Assembly: GCA_030062745.1 (NCBI GenBank)
Contig: CP099839.1
Coordinates: 18,352,733-18,416,732, forward strand
Reading direction: 5' to 3'
From: Capitulum mitella
Lineage: Eukaryota > Arthropoda > Thecostraca > Pollicipedomorpha > Pollicipedidae
Length of the DNA: 64,000 bases
Under the pieces are notes generated by a model, which was given only the letters and a program-made list of their open reading frames with translations, made no database searches and was not told where the DNA came from. This document shows, one piece after another, positions 13,001 to 25,000 of this stretch. Position 1 is the stretch's first letter; each line of letters begins with the position of its first letter. Both the position numbers and the translations under genes were made by a program.

Positions 13001-16000
13001 TGTATCGGCGCCGCGCGCCGCCTGACCCCGACTGACCTCAATCGGCCAACGTAGCGGGCCTGCAGAGCTGCCGGCCGCCGACCCATTGAGGCTGAACGCG
13101 CCGGCCGGGCGCGGACGGAGGAGCCGGGCGCGCCGCCTCCGCCGCCGCTGAAGGGCTCTCCGCCGCGGAATGCGTCTGCGAGCCGAGGAGAGGCGGCGAG
13201 CCGGAGAGAGGTTGGGGACCTGGACCGGGCGTGGCGTCGCGCCGTCGTTATTCCGGGCGCGTCCGGCACTGTGGAAGGCCCGTGCCCGGGCGCTGATCAG
13301 CGATAGCTGCCGACGGTGGTCCGAGCCGTCAGGCGTTAATGACGCGGCTCTGTCGAGTGCCTTTGTCGGGTCTGGGCGACCTGGCCGTTTGTCAGATGTG
13401 GTCAGCGCCTGTCGCTGGAGGCTCTCAGCAAAAATGGCCTCACTGGACGGCTTTTGGGGACTGTTGTGTGAGGTTGGTAATTGTTTCTCGTGGCCACGAC
13501 CGGATGCGCTGCATGGTCCGGCGATACCAACGGAAAGGTGAACTAATCTCGAAAGCGGGGGCGGAGGTTTTTGGTATGTTGTTTTCAACGTGCTACGTCT
13601 ATATCGACAATAACGTTATAGTTTTGGTGCCGCTGTGATACCGGAATGCTGTTTGGTCAATGGGAACATTTAATTGAAGTGCTAACTTTTGCCATTTACC
13701 ATTGCCGCTTTTAAGTTTACAAAAGTTTTTGTGGTGACGTACAGACATAGCTTGGAAGGCAAGCCGTTTCCATTGCTTACTTGAACCTACCCATGGTGGA
13801 AAGTGAGACCCTTCATGGACCCTGAACAGACATAACAGCGACCTTGCATACGTCGCACCTGACATGATCGCCAATCTTCCGGTCACTCGCGAAGGTTATT
13901 CGCGCCGATTACTGGGATAGATTATCAGATATTCCTGTAATTTGCCAATTTAGCCACCCGTGTTCCCACGCATCGCTTAGTCAAGGCTGCTGAGAGCGGC
14001 GCCCGCTGCGGCTGCGCCAGCTCAGAGCGGCCGGAAGCCGCTGCACCCTCAGCTCGTCCGCCCGCCGAAGGCCGGGCGCGGAGGACTCCGCCGAATCCGC
14101 CGGCGGGGGCGGACGGCGCCCGCCAACTCCTCGTCGACAAATACGGCGCTCTGGCCTCTGCGGCGCGCACGCAGCCGCCCCGACAATCAGCCGGATCGCC
14201 GCTTTGTTGGCGGCGGATCGGCGGCGGCGACTGCTCCGTCCCAGACCTGCAACCCAGTCGGCAGGGCAGGGCCTGTTGGGCGGACCGCTGAGGCGGCCGG
14301 GTGCCTTGCGCGTAAATGGCACGCTGGGTGCTGCTGGAATGTCCTCGTTCCCGCCGCGCGCCGGCCAGAAGACGGCGCTGGCCAGAGCCGGATCCGGGCG
14401 GCTCGGCGGCCCCCCGGGGCCGGTATTAATATGCGCCGGGAATTTCGGCAAGTTCACCGGCGTGGGCGGCACAACAGGTCCCGGGAGACGGGAGGCTGGC
14501 GAGGCGGGGAGCGCCGGCTCACAGGGCGCTGGCGCTGCGTCAGGAGCTGTCGAGTCGTCGCTCAGCGGACGGCGTGACTCTGGGCTTGCCAGGCCGTTTA
14601 CTGCGGATAGAGAAAGCACGACTATGATTTCCCATTCCCAAGGCTCGTTATGGTTGGTTGATATCCTCAGCTGGTTCCAAGGGCTCGCTAGGCCTGCGTG
14701 ATATCTTTCATTTGCCTCCAAGGACTTGTTGTGATGACGTCATGTCTTACATGGCCGACCGTGACTCGTTAAAATTGCCTGGAACTCTCATTAGCTACCA
14801 AACAATTTGATACATGGCGTCTTTCTCTGAAGAAACTGAGTTTTCATCGAAGCGGAAGATTTTCCGGATTCATTCACGTTTTTCTTTTGTTGCGGAACAT
14901 TTGTTAACCTCCAACAACTTGTTGTTTAATTTACCCACCCGTCACTTCAGACATTTCTAAGCCTCAGCAGTGCGTGACGGCGGCACCGTCATGCCAGTCT
15001 TCCGCGCTGTGGAGCGTATCTGTCTCCTGACCCGCTCCTCGCCGGAGGACAGCGCCCAACTCTGTTACTCCGTCACCGCCCGCTGCAGTCCCGTCCACCT
15101 CCTCTGCGCCTGCGCACCAGGTGCGGCGTTGTTTGAACTCCGGCCGGCCCCATTCCGGGCTGTTTTCCGACGGCGTTATCTTCGCATCAGTGGGGCGGCC
15201 CGGCTGGCGAGGTGTGCCGCGCGTGTGGGCCTGGCCACGCGGCCCTGAGGTCCGCTGGAGCCGCGTGGGCCTGAGGTACGCTCGGGCCGCGTATCCGGGC
15301 CTCACGTCCACTAGAGCCACGTGTCTGGTCCTGAGGTCCGCCCCAGCCGCGTGTCTGGGCCTGACGTTCACTAGATTCGTGGTCTGGGCCTGACGTCCAC
15401 TTCAGCCGCGTGTCTGGGTCTGACGTCCACTGGATCCGTGTATCTGGACCTGACATCCGCTCCAGCCGGGTGTCTGGGTCTGACGTCCATTAGAGCCGTG
15501 TGTCTGGGCCTGACGTCCACTCCAGCCGCGTGTCTGGGCCCGACGTCCGCTTCAGCCGCGTGTTTCGGCCCGGCCTGACTCTCGCGCGGGCCGCGTGTCG
15601 GCGGCCGACACACCGGTTATTACCCGGGCCCGTTCACAGCACGGTAAACAGAACGACGGGAGCGAGGCCGTGACGGGCGGCGGCGGCGGCGGCGGCGGCG
15701 GCGGTCGCTCGTGACGCCGCTCTCTCGTGACCGCTGGGCCGGGCAGGCCGACCGCCGCCGCCGCCGCCGCCGTCACTGGGGCCTGTGTAGCACTGCCGGC
15801 GGAGGCCGCTCGCAGTCTGAGTCACCCAGTGAGTTGACAACGTGACTCAAGATCTGGCGTGGCCTGTGTGTGACTGGATGGACACGTTTGGTGACCTGTT
15901 TTCTGCGGCAGTTTTGTCATTGACACATTGCTGCGGAAGCTCGAGAACCTCTTGTTAGTGTGCATGGAGATTCGGAAATCGTCCACGAGAAGATAGAAAA

Positions 16001-19000
16001 CAACAGTATCATTTGGCCGCCGACCCAAAAACGTGCACAGATAGACGAAAGCCGTCTGGCCTGCTCAGGACTGAAGCTGGTTTAGCGTAACGAGCAGCGC
16101 TCAGCCCAGAAATCTCGACACCTTGCGTTGGTCGGGAATCCGATCCGGGGCGGTCCACCCACCACCTCCAGGCCGGAGGGCATCCACCCCGTCCGGCCTG
16201 ATTTGCATGCCCTGCGGCCGCGCGGCCGGCGCCACCCCACGCTGGCACGGTCCTGTTTTCCCGCCGGACTGCCATTAGCAATGCGTGGCCCGTTGACCCG
16301 CGCGGGGCGGTGCGTGTGCGCGTGAGCCGGTCTCCGGTCGGCGCGCCCTCTGTCGGCCACGCGAGGCTGGTTCCGGACGGCGGCGGCGGCGGTCGCTCGG
16401 AGAGCCAATCGTCGGCCGGGAGCGGAGCCGGCCCGGCCAGCAGAGAGCAGGCCACGCAGGTGTGCATCGCAGCTTGTGACGGAAGGCGGCGCATGACGGG
16501 CGGCTGCGGCCGGCGGAGGTGCGCAGTGAACAGGTGGCTGTGACAGGGCGAGGGCCGGCCGCGCAGGGTGAGGTGACTGGTGTGAGGGAAGAGGACAGTT
16601 CGCCGTGAGTGCGGTGCTCGGTCTAGAAGAGATCAATCCACTGTCGATTTGAGTGATGGAAGTGGTAATCTGAGTGAAGTTTTATGGCTGGTTTGGAGAG
16701 CCGGTGCTGACTGAGTGAGAAAACATGCGGTAGACGTGGTCGTCCGCCCAACTCGGAGAGTCTGCAGATGTCAAAAGGGACGCAGTAGATGAAGCTGAGA
16801 GAGAGCGCCATGTCGGGAAGCGTGATTTTCAAGATCCAGCCGGAGACATGGCTCCACAACCTGGACCTGACGCTCGAGATTCGCCTGCTGCAGTGGGCCA
16901 CGTTCGAAGTCGTAAGTGTAGATGGCGCCGATGGCACCTCAGCCACCGCTGAGGTGCTGAGGACCGCTGTTTGTCAGGCGATCCCGCCGTCCGTGTCGTG
17001 CAGTTAGAGGTCTCGTTCCTCTGCACGGAATTCTCAGTCTGCCTGGCATCAGCTGCGTCAGCACCACGCTGATGACGTCAGGTTTTTTGTGAGTCATTCC
17101 GTCTGTTCAAAGGGGCCTACTCCAGAACGGGAGCGGCGCCTCAGTGGGGGCAGACCTGGCGCCGGTCAGATCTCTCGGGCAGGAAATTCCCGATGTGCAA
17201 GCCAGGAATCTGGGCACGCCCAGGGCACTCTGGTGGGGCTCGAAAACGGCGGCTGTCGGCCGTGCAGGCGTCGTGATGAAACCGTGACGCGTGGGACGTA
17301 AACACGTGTGTTGGTCCTTTGGGAGGCACGCGACTCGCAAACACCGTGTGGTTCTTCTTTCGTGTTCGCTATCCTGGAGACAAGAACTTCACTCGTCGAA
17401 TGTCCTAGTTGAAGTCGCTGAAAGCAGAATGTGTCACGGCACATGACTACAAAATGAAAAAAAACAATGGCGATTGTCCGAAATCGCTGACAATGGCAAC
17501 CTTCTCAGCGAAATAACTGGACACGTAACGCATACGCCTCTGAGCCGCCGGCCGTCGCGACCTGAAGGGACGGTCGCCTCTCTCCGATGACCGATGAGGG
17601 ACCACCGCGGCGACCGCGACAAACACTGGCCTTCCCAGCCTCCCGCTGTCCGCGCCGGTCGGCCGCCGGCGGCTGGTCGGCAGGCGTGGGTCGCCGCCCG
17701 GAGTGGCTGACGAGCCGTGGCCGGCCGGCACGCCGTACTCGGCACGGCCGGCCGACACGGCGTCCCGAGCCCCGCCGGCCGGAGCCCGGGAGTCGCGGCT
17801 GGTGGGAGCGACGGCCGGCCGCCTCCGCCCGCGCCTTCCGCCGAACGGCGGTGCCTGGTGCGGTGAGGCCCGTCGTTTGGTGCGGCTTTCTCGGCGCCGC
17901 CGCGGCCCGGCGCCGTCCGGAACGACGCGGACTCACGGCTCGGCCCGCTGACGGCGCGGCTGCGCGGCTCGACCGCTCGGGGCGATCCAGCCGCCGCCGG
18001 CGCTCTCCAATCCCAGACAGCGCAGCTGAGCGGAAATAATGTGGGACGGCGGCCGGGAGCGGCACGTCGGCCGTCGGCGGCGGTTGGTTGCCGGCGGCCG
18101 GGTGTAGCTCCTTCGGAGCGGCCTGTTTTGGTGCCGTGGCCGAGCCCAATCAATTACAGGCGCCGCCACATTAATGCTGGTAACGACGCCATTGTCGATT
18201 ATTTATCCTGGGTTTCCATTCATCGCCGAGTCCCGTTAATCATATTCAAATTCGCCGTCAGAGGTGCTCGAGACAGCACACATCTCCGGGGCGAAGCGGG
18301 CGCTCCTTCGAGGCCAAGCCTGCGGCTGCGGGTCTGGCCCGCTCGAGTGGCCGGCTGACCTGACCTGACTGGCTGACCCGGTCGGGCGGAACATTGGGAA
18401 CAGAGGCGGCACGGCTCGGGTGCCGGGACCACGCGCCGCCACCGGCACACAGCGGTACCGCTGCTGCCGTGCCGACGCCCGGCCCTGCCTAGCCGCGGAA
18501 GGCGGACGTGCTAACGCCGCACAGCCGGCCGGCCGGCGCCGCCGCAACGGGAATTAGAAACGCGATCAGTTATAATGCCCGTGTATATTGAGACGTCAGG
18601 TTCGGACAGGTAGATGGGCTGGGAGGCGGCGCTGGGCGCGAAACCGCGTGTTTACGCCATCTGGCCGCTGGAGCCGCGTCACAAAACTTCTCACTTATTA
18701 CGCCGCAGGTGTTGGCTGACGGCGCCTGAGTCGAGCCTTTTTTCTCGTCAGTGTTTCGTAACCAGACTTTTCCGCCAAATGCGAGTCGTCCGGCGGCACA
18801 GCTAACCCGATCGCCCACGGCTCAGCCGTGCACAGAGTTTGCGCCGGCGCCTAGATAGTCTGTCACGTGCCCGACCGCCGGTCAAGTTCCGGCTAGAAAG
18901 TGTCCCCGTTCTGCAGAGCTGAGGTCTCAGAGGCCTCCAGCCACCGCGCTCCAGTGCACGCTGGCTCGTAAATCAGCGCATCAACTCTCCATACGCGTCG

Positions 19001-22000
19001 TTTTGCACGGCTTATTCACTGTCATTGTGAAAGGATGTCTTTTTTGGGCTTTGTGCTAATTTCGTGAAATCAGTGAATGGCTGCCAACGGCGAATGGATA
19101 AACAGAAATTGCCACGGACTGCAAAGCTGATTATACTCTGCGAAATAAGACGCCGCTCCACATCCTTGTGTTGCACCCTGAGTATTTGTATCTACGCGAT
19201 CGGCTGGCTCCGTTAACTTTTCCCAGCTTCGTTGGACGGTATTTGACCGTTACTCAAGTCTGTCATCGCCCTCTTCAAATGTCAAACTTTTGGTAACCCA
19301 TTGTCTTCCGTCATTCATCCTGCCCGCCGCCCGCTTCTTTTGTGTCCACTTCCTGTGACGATTCGTGGATCAAAATTGAATAGCTACTGGAGATGAGAAT
19401 AAGGGCGTATTCTGGATTCCAGTACTCGGATGGGTACATTCCAACATTCTGATCGAATGTTCGAATCTTTTGAAGTTTGCACCATTTCATCTCAACGCTT
19501 ACGATCGAAGGAACATGTAAAAACCAAACCGATTCACCAGGGCTTTAAAGTTGCAACTGGCGTCGACCACCGGACGGACGGCGGTCCCAGGCGTTGCCGT
19601 GGCAGGGAATCGGTATGACTTCAGTGGCAGAGAGCACGCTGATTCGCAGTCATACTGCCGAGTAACCGGAGGTACAAGCCGGGACGACTACACGATACGG
19701 TGCTCCGGAAGGATTAGTTCGAGAAAGAGATAAACATGGGAAAATATCCAATCTCTACCCTTGCTCCTCGCCGCCATGTCCATAGGTAATATCAGAGCAA
19801 CGTTAAGGTCCCGCTCGGCCTTCGTTATTGCTCGTAACCGCTCAGTATTTTTTTTTTATTTTTTATTTGTATTGTATTATTTTTTGTATTTTTTTTGTAG
19901 ACGGTCTACGCACCCGTTTCGCCTCTGTTGGAAGAGAGAAATAAAACGTGGTAAAGGTTTACGTGCGGAACGCATTGTGTTTAAGCACATTTATCACCGA
20001 AAATTAGAATTTTAGAACACCAGGATAGGTCTGTAAGGGACTTCTGCTCAGCAGTATCACGCTTCGACTTCGGATTAGTATATGCTGCGATGCCCTTACG
20101 AATGTAAGATATTTTTAGCACGGAAATAAGCTCATGCGGAAAGGCTCACTGTACGCACAATGCCAATTAATGTCCTGAGAGACCGATTGTTTGCCTGCAT
20201 TCGTCTTAAAAGACAAAAATCAAATCGATCTCTGCCCGTCGTTGCCAGATACGTAACAAATGATAGACGACTCCAGAAGGTACTCATCCTCTACGAAATA
20301 TGGTGGGCAGATCAGTTCACATTGGGGAAGGGGCGGGGTATATTTCGATGTCACCGTCAGCGTCGCGGGTATCCATACTCCTGTACATCATGTGGCATGA
20401 AATATGGAAGCTGAAACAACGCTAGATAATGCCCGACTTCGTTCATGCATGATTTGGCTCGCTCATTTCTTCATATTATGCAGTGAAATGCGTAACAGTG
20501 TTCGAATGCTCGGTTAACTTTCGAATACTCGGGAAATGTTCGGATGAAAAATGGTCGGCCGAATATTCGTCAAATATTTTTATCATGAAATCAGGATGCG
20601 AGCATTGGCCGAATCCGAATATTCCGCCGAATATTCGAAGCCTCCGAGTGCGAATTCTGAGCTCTTATAGGTACATCATTGCAGGTCCGCTCAGACACCG
20701 TCCACGATTCTGTTGGTAACAACATTGATGTATATTTGAACATTAAATTGGCGTGTATGATTTTCGAAGAGAATGAAGAATAAAACAGCCGTATGAAATG
20801 TAGCTTTAAGCTATGAACACCAACGTCATTTTCCACACTCGTGCGTTTAGTGTTCTGTTTTGTTTTCGAGTCCGGATGGCAAGTGTTGGCGCCTTCATTG
20901 GTCTCTGCTAGTCGGGCTCGCCGTTTGACTGGTCGGTCCTTAATCGGGCGTATTAGAAACAGCCATGACTGGATCGTGCCCTGACCTGTGACCTGTGCTC
21001 GCCGGAGCTGCCGGCGCTCGACCGTCTCTGCTCTCCGTGTAGTAGCGCCGCCCTCTCTGCCGTGTGCGCAGACGCTGGAGGCGGCAGGCGAGGACCGACG
21101 ACACACTGCGCCGACGGCCGCCATTGAGGCGAGCCCCGTCCACCACCCCCAGCAGCAGCAGCAGCAGCTGGACAGTCTCAGCGAGGAGAGGCACCAGTGG
21201 CAGCAGGTAAGCCCGCCGTGGCACCCCGTCCCCACCCCCTACCGACCCCGCTCCAGCTCCCGCCGCCGAATCCGGCCGGGCGGCGACCGCCCGGGAGTGG
21301 TCCGCGCCGGCCTGGAGCAATGACGGGCCGGGCGGCACCTTCCCCGGAGTGTTCAGCGCCGGCCTGGGGCCATGGCGAGCCGGGCGGCACCCTCCCGGGA
21401 GTGGTCAGCGTCGGCCTGGGGCCATGACGGGCCGGGCGTCACCTTCCCGGGAGTGGCCCGCGTCGGCCTGGGGCCATGACGGGCCGGGCGTCACCTTCCC
21501 GGAAATGGTCAGCGCCGGCCTGGGGCCATGACGGGCCGAGCGGCACCCTTCCGGGAGAGGTCAGTGCCAGCCTGGAGCCGTGACGGGCCGGGAGACGGAG
21601 GCAACGGTGCCTGCCGGCCGCTGCCACGGCCTGTCGGCGTCAGCGCGACAGCAGTTGGCGCAGACACGCAGACACGGCCAGTGAGCGCCGTGCCGACCCC
21701 GCGCCGGTCGGGCCCGAGCTCCCACGCGGCAGCGGCGGCGCCGGGACGCGTGACGGACGCGCGCTCGGCGGCGGCGGCGTCCCGGCGGCGGTGTCCGGCC
21801 GGTGGTCGCTGTCTCCCACGAGCGGCGGCGGCGGCCATCGCTGCCGGGCGCTGGGAGCCGCCGCCGGCCGGCCGACCTTCCGCGGTCATATTGATCTGCG
21901 TCGGGCAGGGCGGCCATGTCTGGACCGCTGTCGTCGGGAGACGGACCGTCAGTGCGGCTCCGTCCGGCCGACGCCAGCCGTGAGTGCGCACCGAAAGCGG

Positions 22001-25000
22001 CCAACGCGCTTTTTGTTGCGGCTTTTACGCCGAACAAACAAAGCGCATTTACCGGGAGAGGGGTTACGCCGCTGGGTAGGTGTAAAAACCTAAACGGGTT
22101 GAGGTGTTGGGGTGATGGTGGTTTTATGGCCAGGCTTGTGTCTCTGCAGCTTTGTTCGACGATTGCATGGGTGTAACTCTTTAGTGATGTGTTCAGCCTG
22201 TCTGGTGCTTATCACTTGGTTAATGAGTCTTTAGAAAATGTCATATTTGTTGCACTGTTATTGGTCCGTCCAGGTGTTTGCTTTGCATGTCGTTCGACTA
22301 ATGAGTTACCAGATGCTTATGAAATTGTCGGTACGTGCAATAATGGACTTCGGGCCCTTCCGTGTGTTGGAGAGGTTCATGCATTGCAAAACAAAAGAAT
22401 CCGCGCTTGAAACGTGGAAGTGGTTTCGGTTATCCCAGGTTATACATGGGGGCGCAAAATTTGCCAGCGGTGTGCACCGGCCTCGCGCAAGCCGTGACTC
22501 ATACTGAGCGGCCAGATGTGTTACCGTCGCTGTCCTATCAGATTTCAACCCATGAATCACGGGGCGAGTCATTCACCGCACAGCGTGCAGTCCCAGCCCG
22601 TGTGCACTGTCTGTTGATGGCAGGGAAGACTCCAGGCAGTACTGTGTGAGGCGAGCAGATCCGGTCGGCGGGTTATTCTGGGCTGGGGCGTCAGAGCCGG
22701 CGCTGCGTTCAGGTTTCTCCAGACCGGGAACGGGGCTCAGGAGGACCCCAGCGTGACACCACCTCCGAGAGAACCTGTGTTTGGAAATAGCGAACCGCCT
22801 CTCGCCACGTTATGTTCTCTTGGCGAATCGTTCCATTTTGGTAGTGCCGATGGCGGTACGCGGTCGTTATAAATGCATGCTTATGTGGCGCGACAGGCGC
22901 AGCTTACAGGTTTCGTCATCGGTGGGGCAATCCACTTTTCATGCCGCACTGCGGGCTCGCAGTGTACCGATTTCGCTGAGAAAGTGTTCCCGAGCTTGGC
23001 TGCGTGATGTCTCGTTGGTCGGAGGTTGTGCCGGTTTCCAGGCACGCGTGCCATTTACTCAGCGGGACTTTCATTTGTCCGGACGTTACCGCTTCTTGAC
23101 TCCTAGCGCTCTGTAAATTGACGTTCCCCGTCGAAAGTGAATTTCCTATCGATCGCTTTCATTGTCGGCTTTAGCTGTATGGGTACAGTGACGTTTTTAT
23201 GTAGCTCGTTTCCGATTTGACTAGAAATGTTGCAGTGTGCTTGGTTTCAGGAAGTTATCGAAAACTAAGGGCAGCTGTGCAAGATACGAATCCATGCAAA
23301 TTGTGGCACGTGCCGGATCACTAAAAAATCAAACCCGCGATCAGACAAAACTCAGACATCGAACGACATTATGCAAGAATATTTCAAGGTTGATGAAAGA
23401 AGGAATTCGAAGAGCGAAGGCAACGTTTATAAATAAGATACATATGTAATTCTCCTTTAGCTCAGTAAACAATGTATGTTGCGTCTAAAATACCTAGTAT
23501 AGGACTCTGCTCACTATCTTTAAGATAACAATGGCTATTTTCGATTTCAGAAAATCGCTGAGCTGCAGAATACCATCCTTCAGCTGGAGGCTGCTTTGGA
23601 AGAGTCTCGCAACCACCAGTTGCTGTCCACTTCGGAGACTAAGCCGCCTGCCCTGTCACCGCCTGCTCTGACCAGCGGTCACCAGCGCCAGCCCTCGGGC
23701 AACTCCGAGTCTGAGCTGTCCGACTACCACAGCGATTCAAACGACGGCCGGGCGGCGCGGCCCGGCGCGCTCGCCGCCTGCGTGTGCGGCCGGACCCCGC
23801 GCAGCCTCAGCTCGCCCGACCAGCCGGCCCTGCAGGAGAGCGGCATCTTCGACGTCGACGTCGACGAGAAGGCCGTGCAGACGGACGTGCAGGCGAGCGA
23901 TGTGTCGATGCGCGAGCTGGTCGACCTGAGCAGCGAGATCGCCCGACTGACCAGCGTGCAGGAGCGGCTGGAGCGCTCGCCGCTGCCGCTCGTGCCCCGC
24001 GTGCGGCACCACGCCACCGAGAGCGTGGAGCAGCCGTGCGAGAGTGTGTCGCCTGTGGACCCGGAGCTGTGCACGCCGCCGGCCCGAACGGCGTTGATCT
24101 GCGCCGAGGTGCAGACGGACTACTGCCACGACCAGCTGCTCTGTGATTACAAAGACATGTGTGATAAGTACGAGAAAGTGAAAAAGACCAAGGATGCCGT
24201 GGAAGAGGAGAAGAACGAGCTGGAGGAGGCCGAAAATGACGCCAGACTCATGGTGCAGAGGTACGTCAGTACTGTTGACACGTTATTTCGCATTGGTCAG
24301 TCCCGTTTCACTTGCCATCACGATGCGAGTGAACTTTTTGCGACTTCTTTTGAGTTTTGTGTTATGAATCGGAGGAAAAGCACACAGAGCGTTACGCATT
24401 TCGTCATTTTCATTCCTTTTAAGAGGTTGGTTTCAGTTTATTGGTGTCGTATTTCATACGGGGTGGAATGACCAAGTTTTCCTTGGGCTCTGAAAACTGA
24501 ACTGTGAGGGGTGATTTGCTTCTTTGCAGGTTATAAATGAAGGTGTTTGTTTCACCTAAAGTGGAAAGGTGTTTTGCGGGCTTTCAAGCATTTTAAAGTG
24601 TTGGCTTCGTTTCAGGCTGGAAATGAAGATTTTCGCCTCCAACGAGGTGGAGAAGATGCTGAGCTCTGACTTGGCGGAGGAACAGGAACGCTGCCGCCAA
24701 CTGCAGCGCCAGCTCAACAGCGTCAAAATCAAACACCAGGCCGACATGAAGGCGCGCCAGGCTGACACCGGCCGGGCGCAGATGGCGGAGCGGATCCAGC
24801 AGCTGGAGAGCCAGGTGGAAGAGCTCACCGGCCGGCTGAAGGAGGCGGAGCAGCGGGCGGCCGCGGCCGAGAGCGCGCCGCCGGCGGAGCAGGCGGCCGA
24901 TGGCGCCTGGCAGCTGTGGCGCGCCTCCGAGCCGTCCAGCTCCGACACGCTCTCGTCGGCCGAACCGTGCGGCTCCAGCAGCGCGGCGTCCCTGGCGCCG

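Larger units (their letters stand above)
8976..21071 (+). other. Large intronic stretch with repeated CpG-rich blocks
   Basis: Alternating AT-rich and CpG-dense segments. The dense blocks are at about 10600-11050, 12600-13420, 13980-14600, 15000-15800, 16130-16600 and 17530-18560. Apart from the candidate first exon at 16789 I find no exon with ATG or acceptor, donor and phase together. The long open frames on both strands in these blocks are shadows of high GC. Repeated CGAATATTCG palindromes (about 20500-20650) suggest an old transposon end. Confidence 0.5.

Noticed and set aside
13434-13475. ATG in strong context (AAAATGG) with a short frame MASLDGFWGLLCE
   Set aside because: The only nearby donors are weak and not in phase 0.
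12587-13588. 333-residue open frame on the minus strand, with similar long frames on +
   Set aside because: It spans the CGGTCCGG minisatellite and a CpG block. Both strands are open because stops are rare in GC-rich DNA, and no domain is seen.
13981-14721. Minus-strand 246-residue frame and overlapping + 165-residue frame
   Set aside because: CpG-block shadows with Ala/Pro/Arg composition on both strands, no splice or domain evidence.
21916-21980. ATG with a gtgagt donor, like another first exon
   Set aside because: The donor is in phase 1 and cannot join the phase-0 exon at 23551 in frame.
22723-22855. Acceptor-like site followed by an open Pro/Ser-rich stretch
   Set aside because: Available donors leave phase 1, incompatible with the phase-0 exons on either side.
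24569-24615. ATG at 24569 as a start for the large coiled-coil exon
   Set aside because: It lies upstream of the acceptor cttcgtttcag. The exon joins in frame with the one before it.
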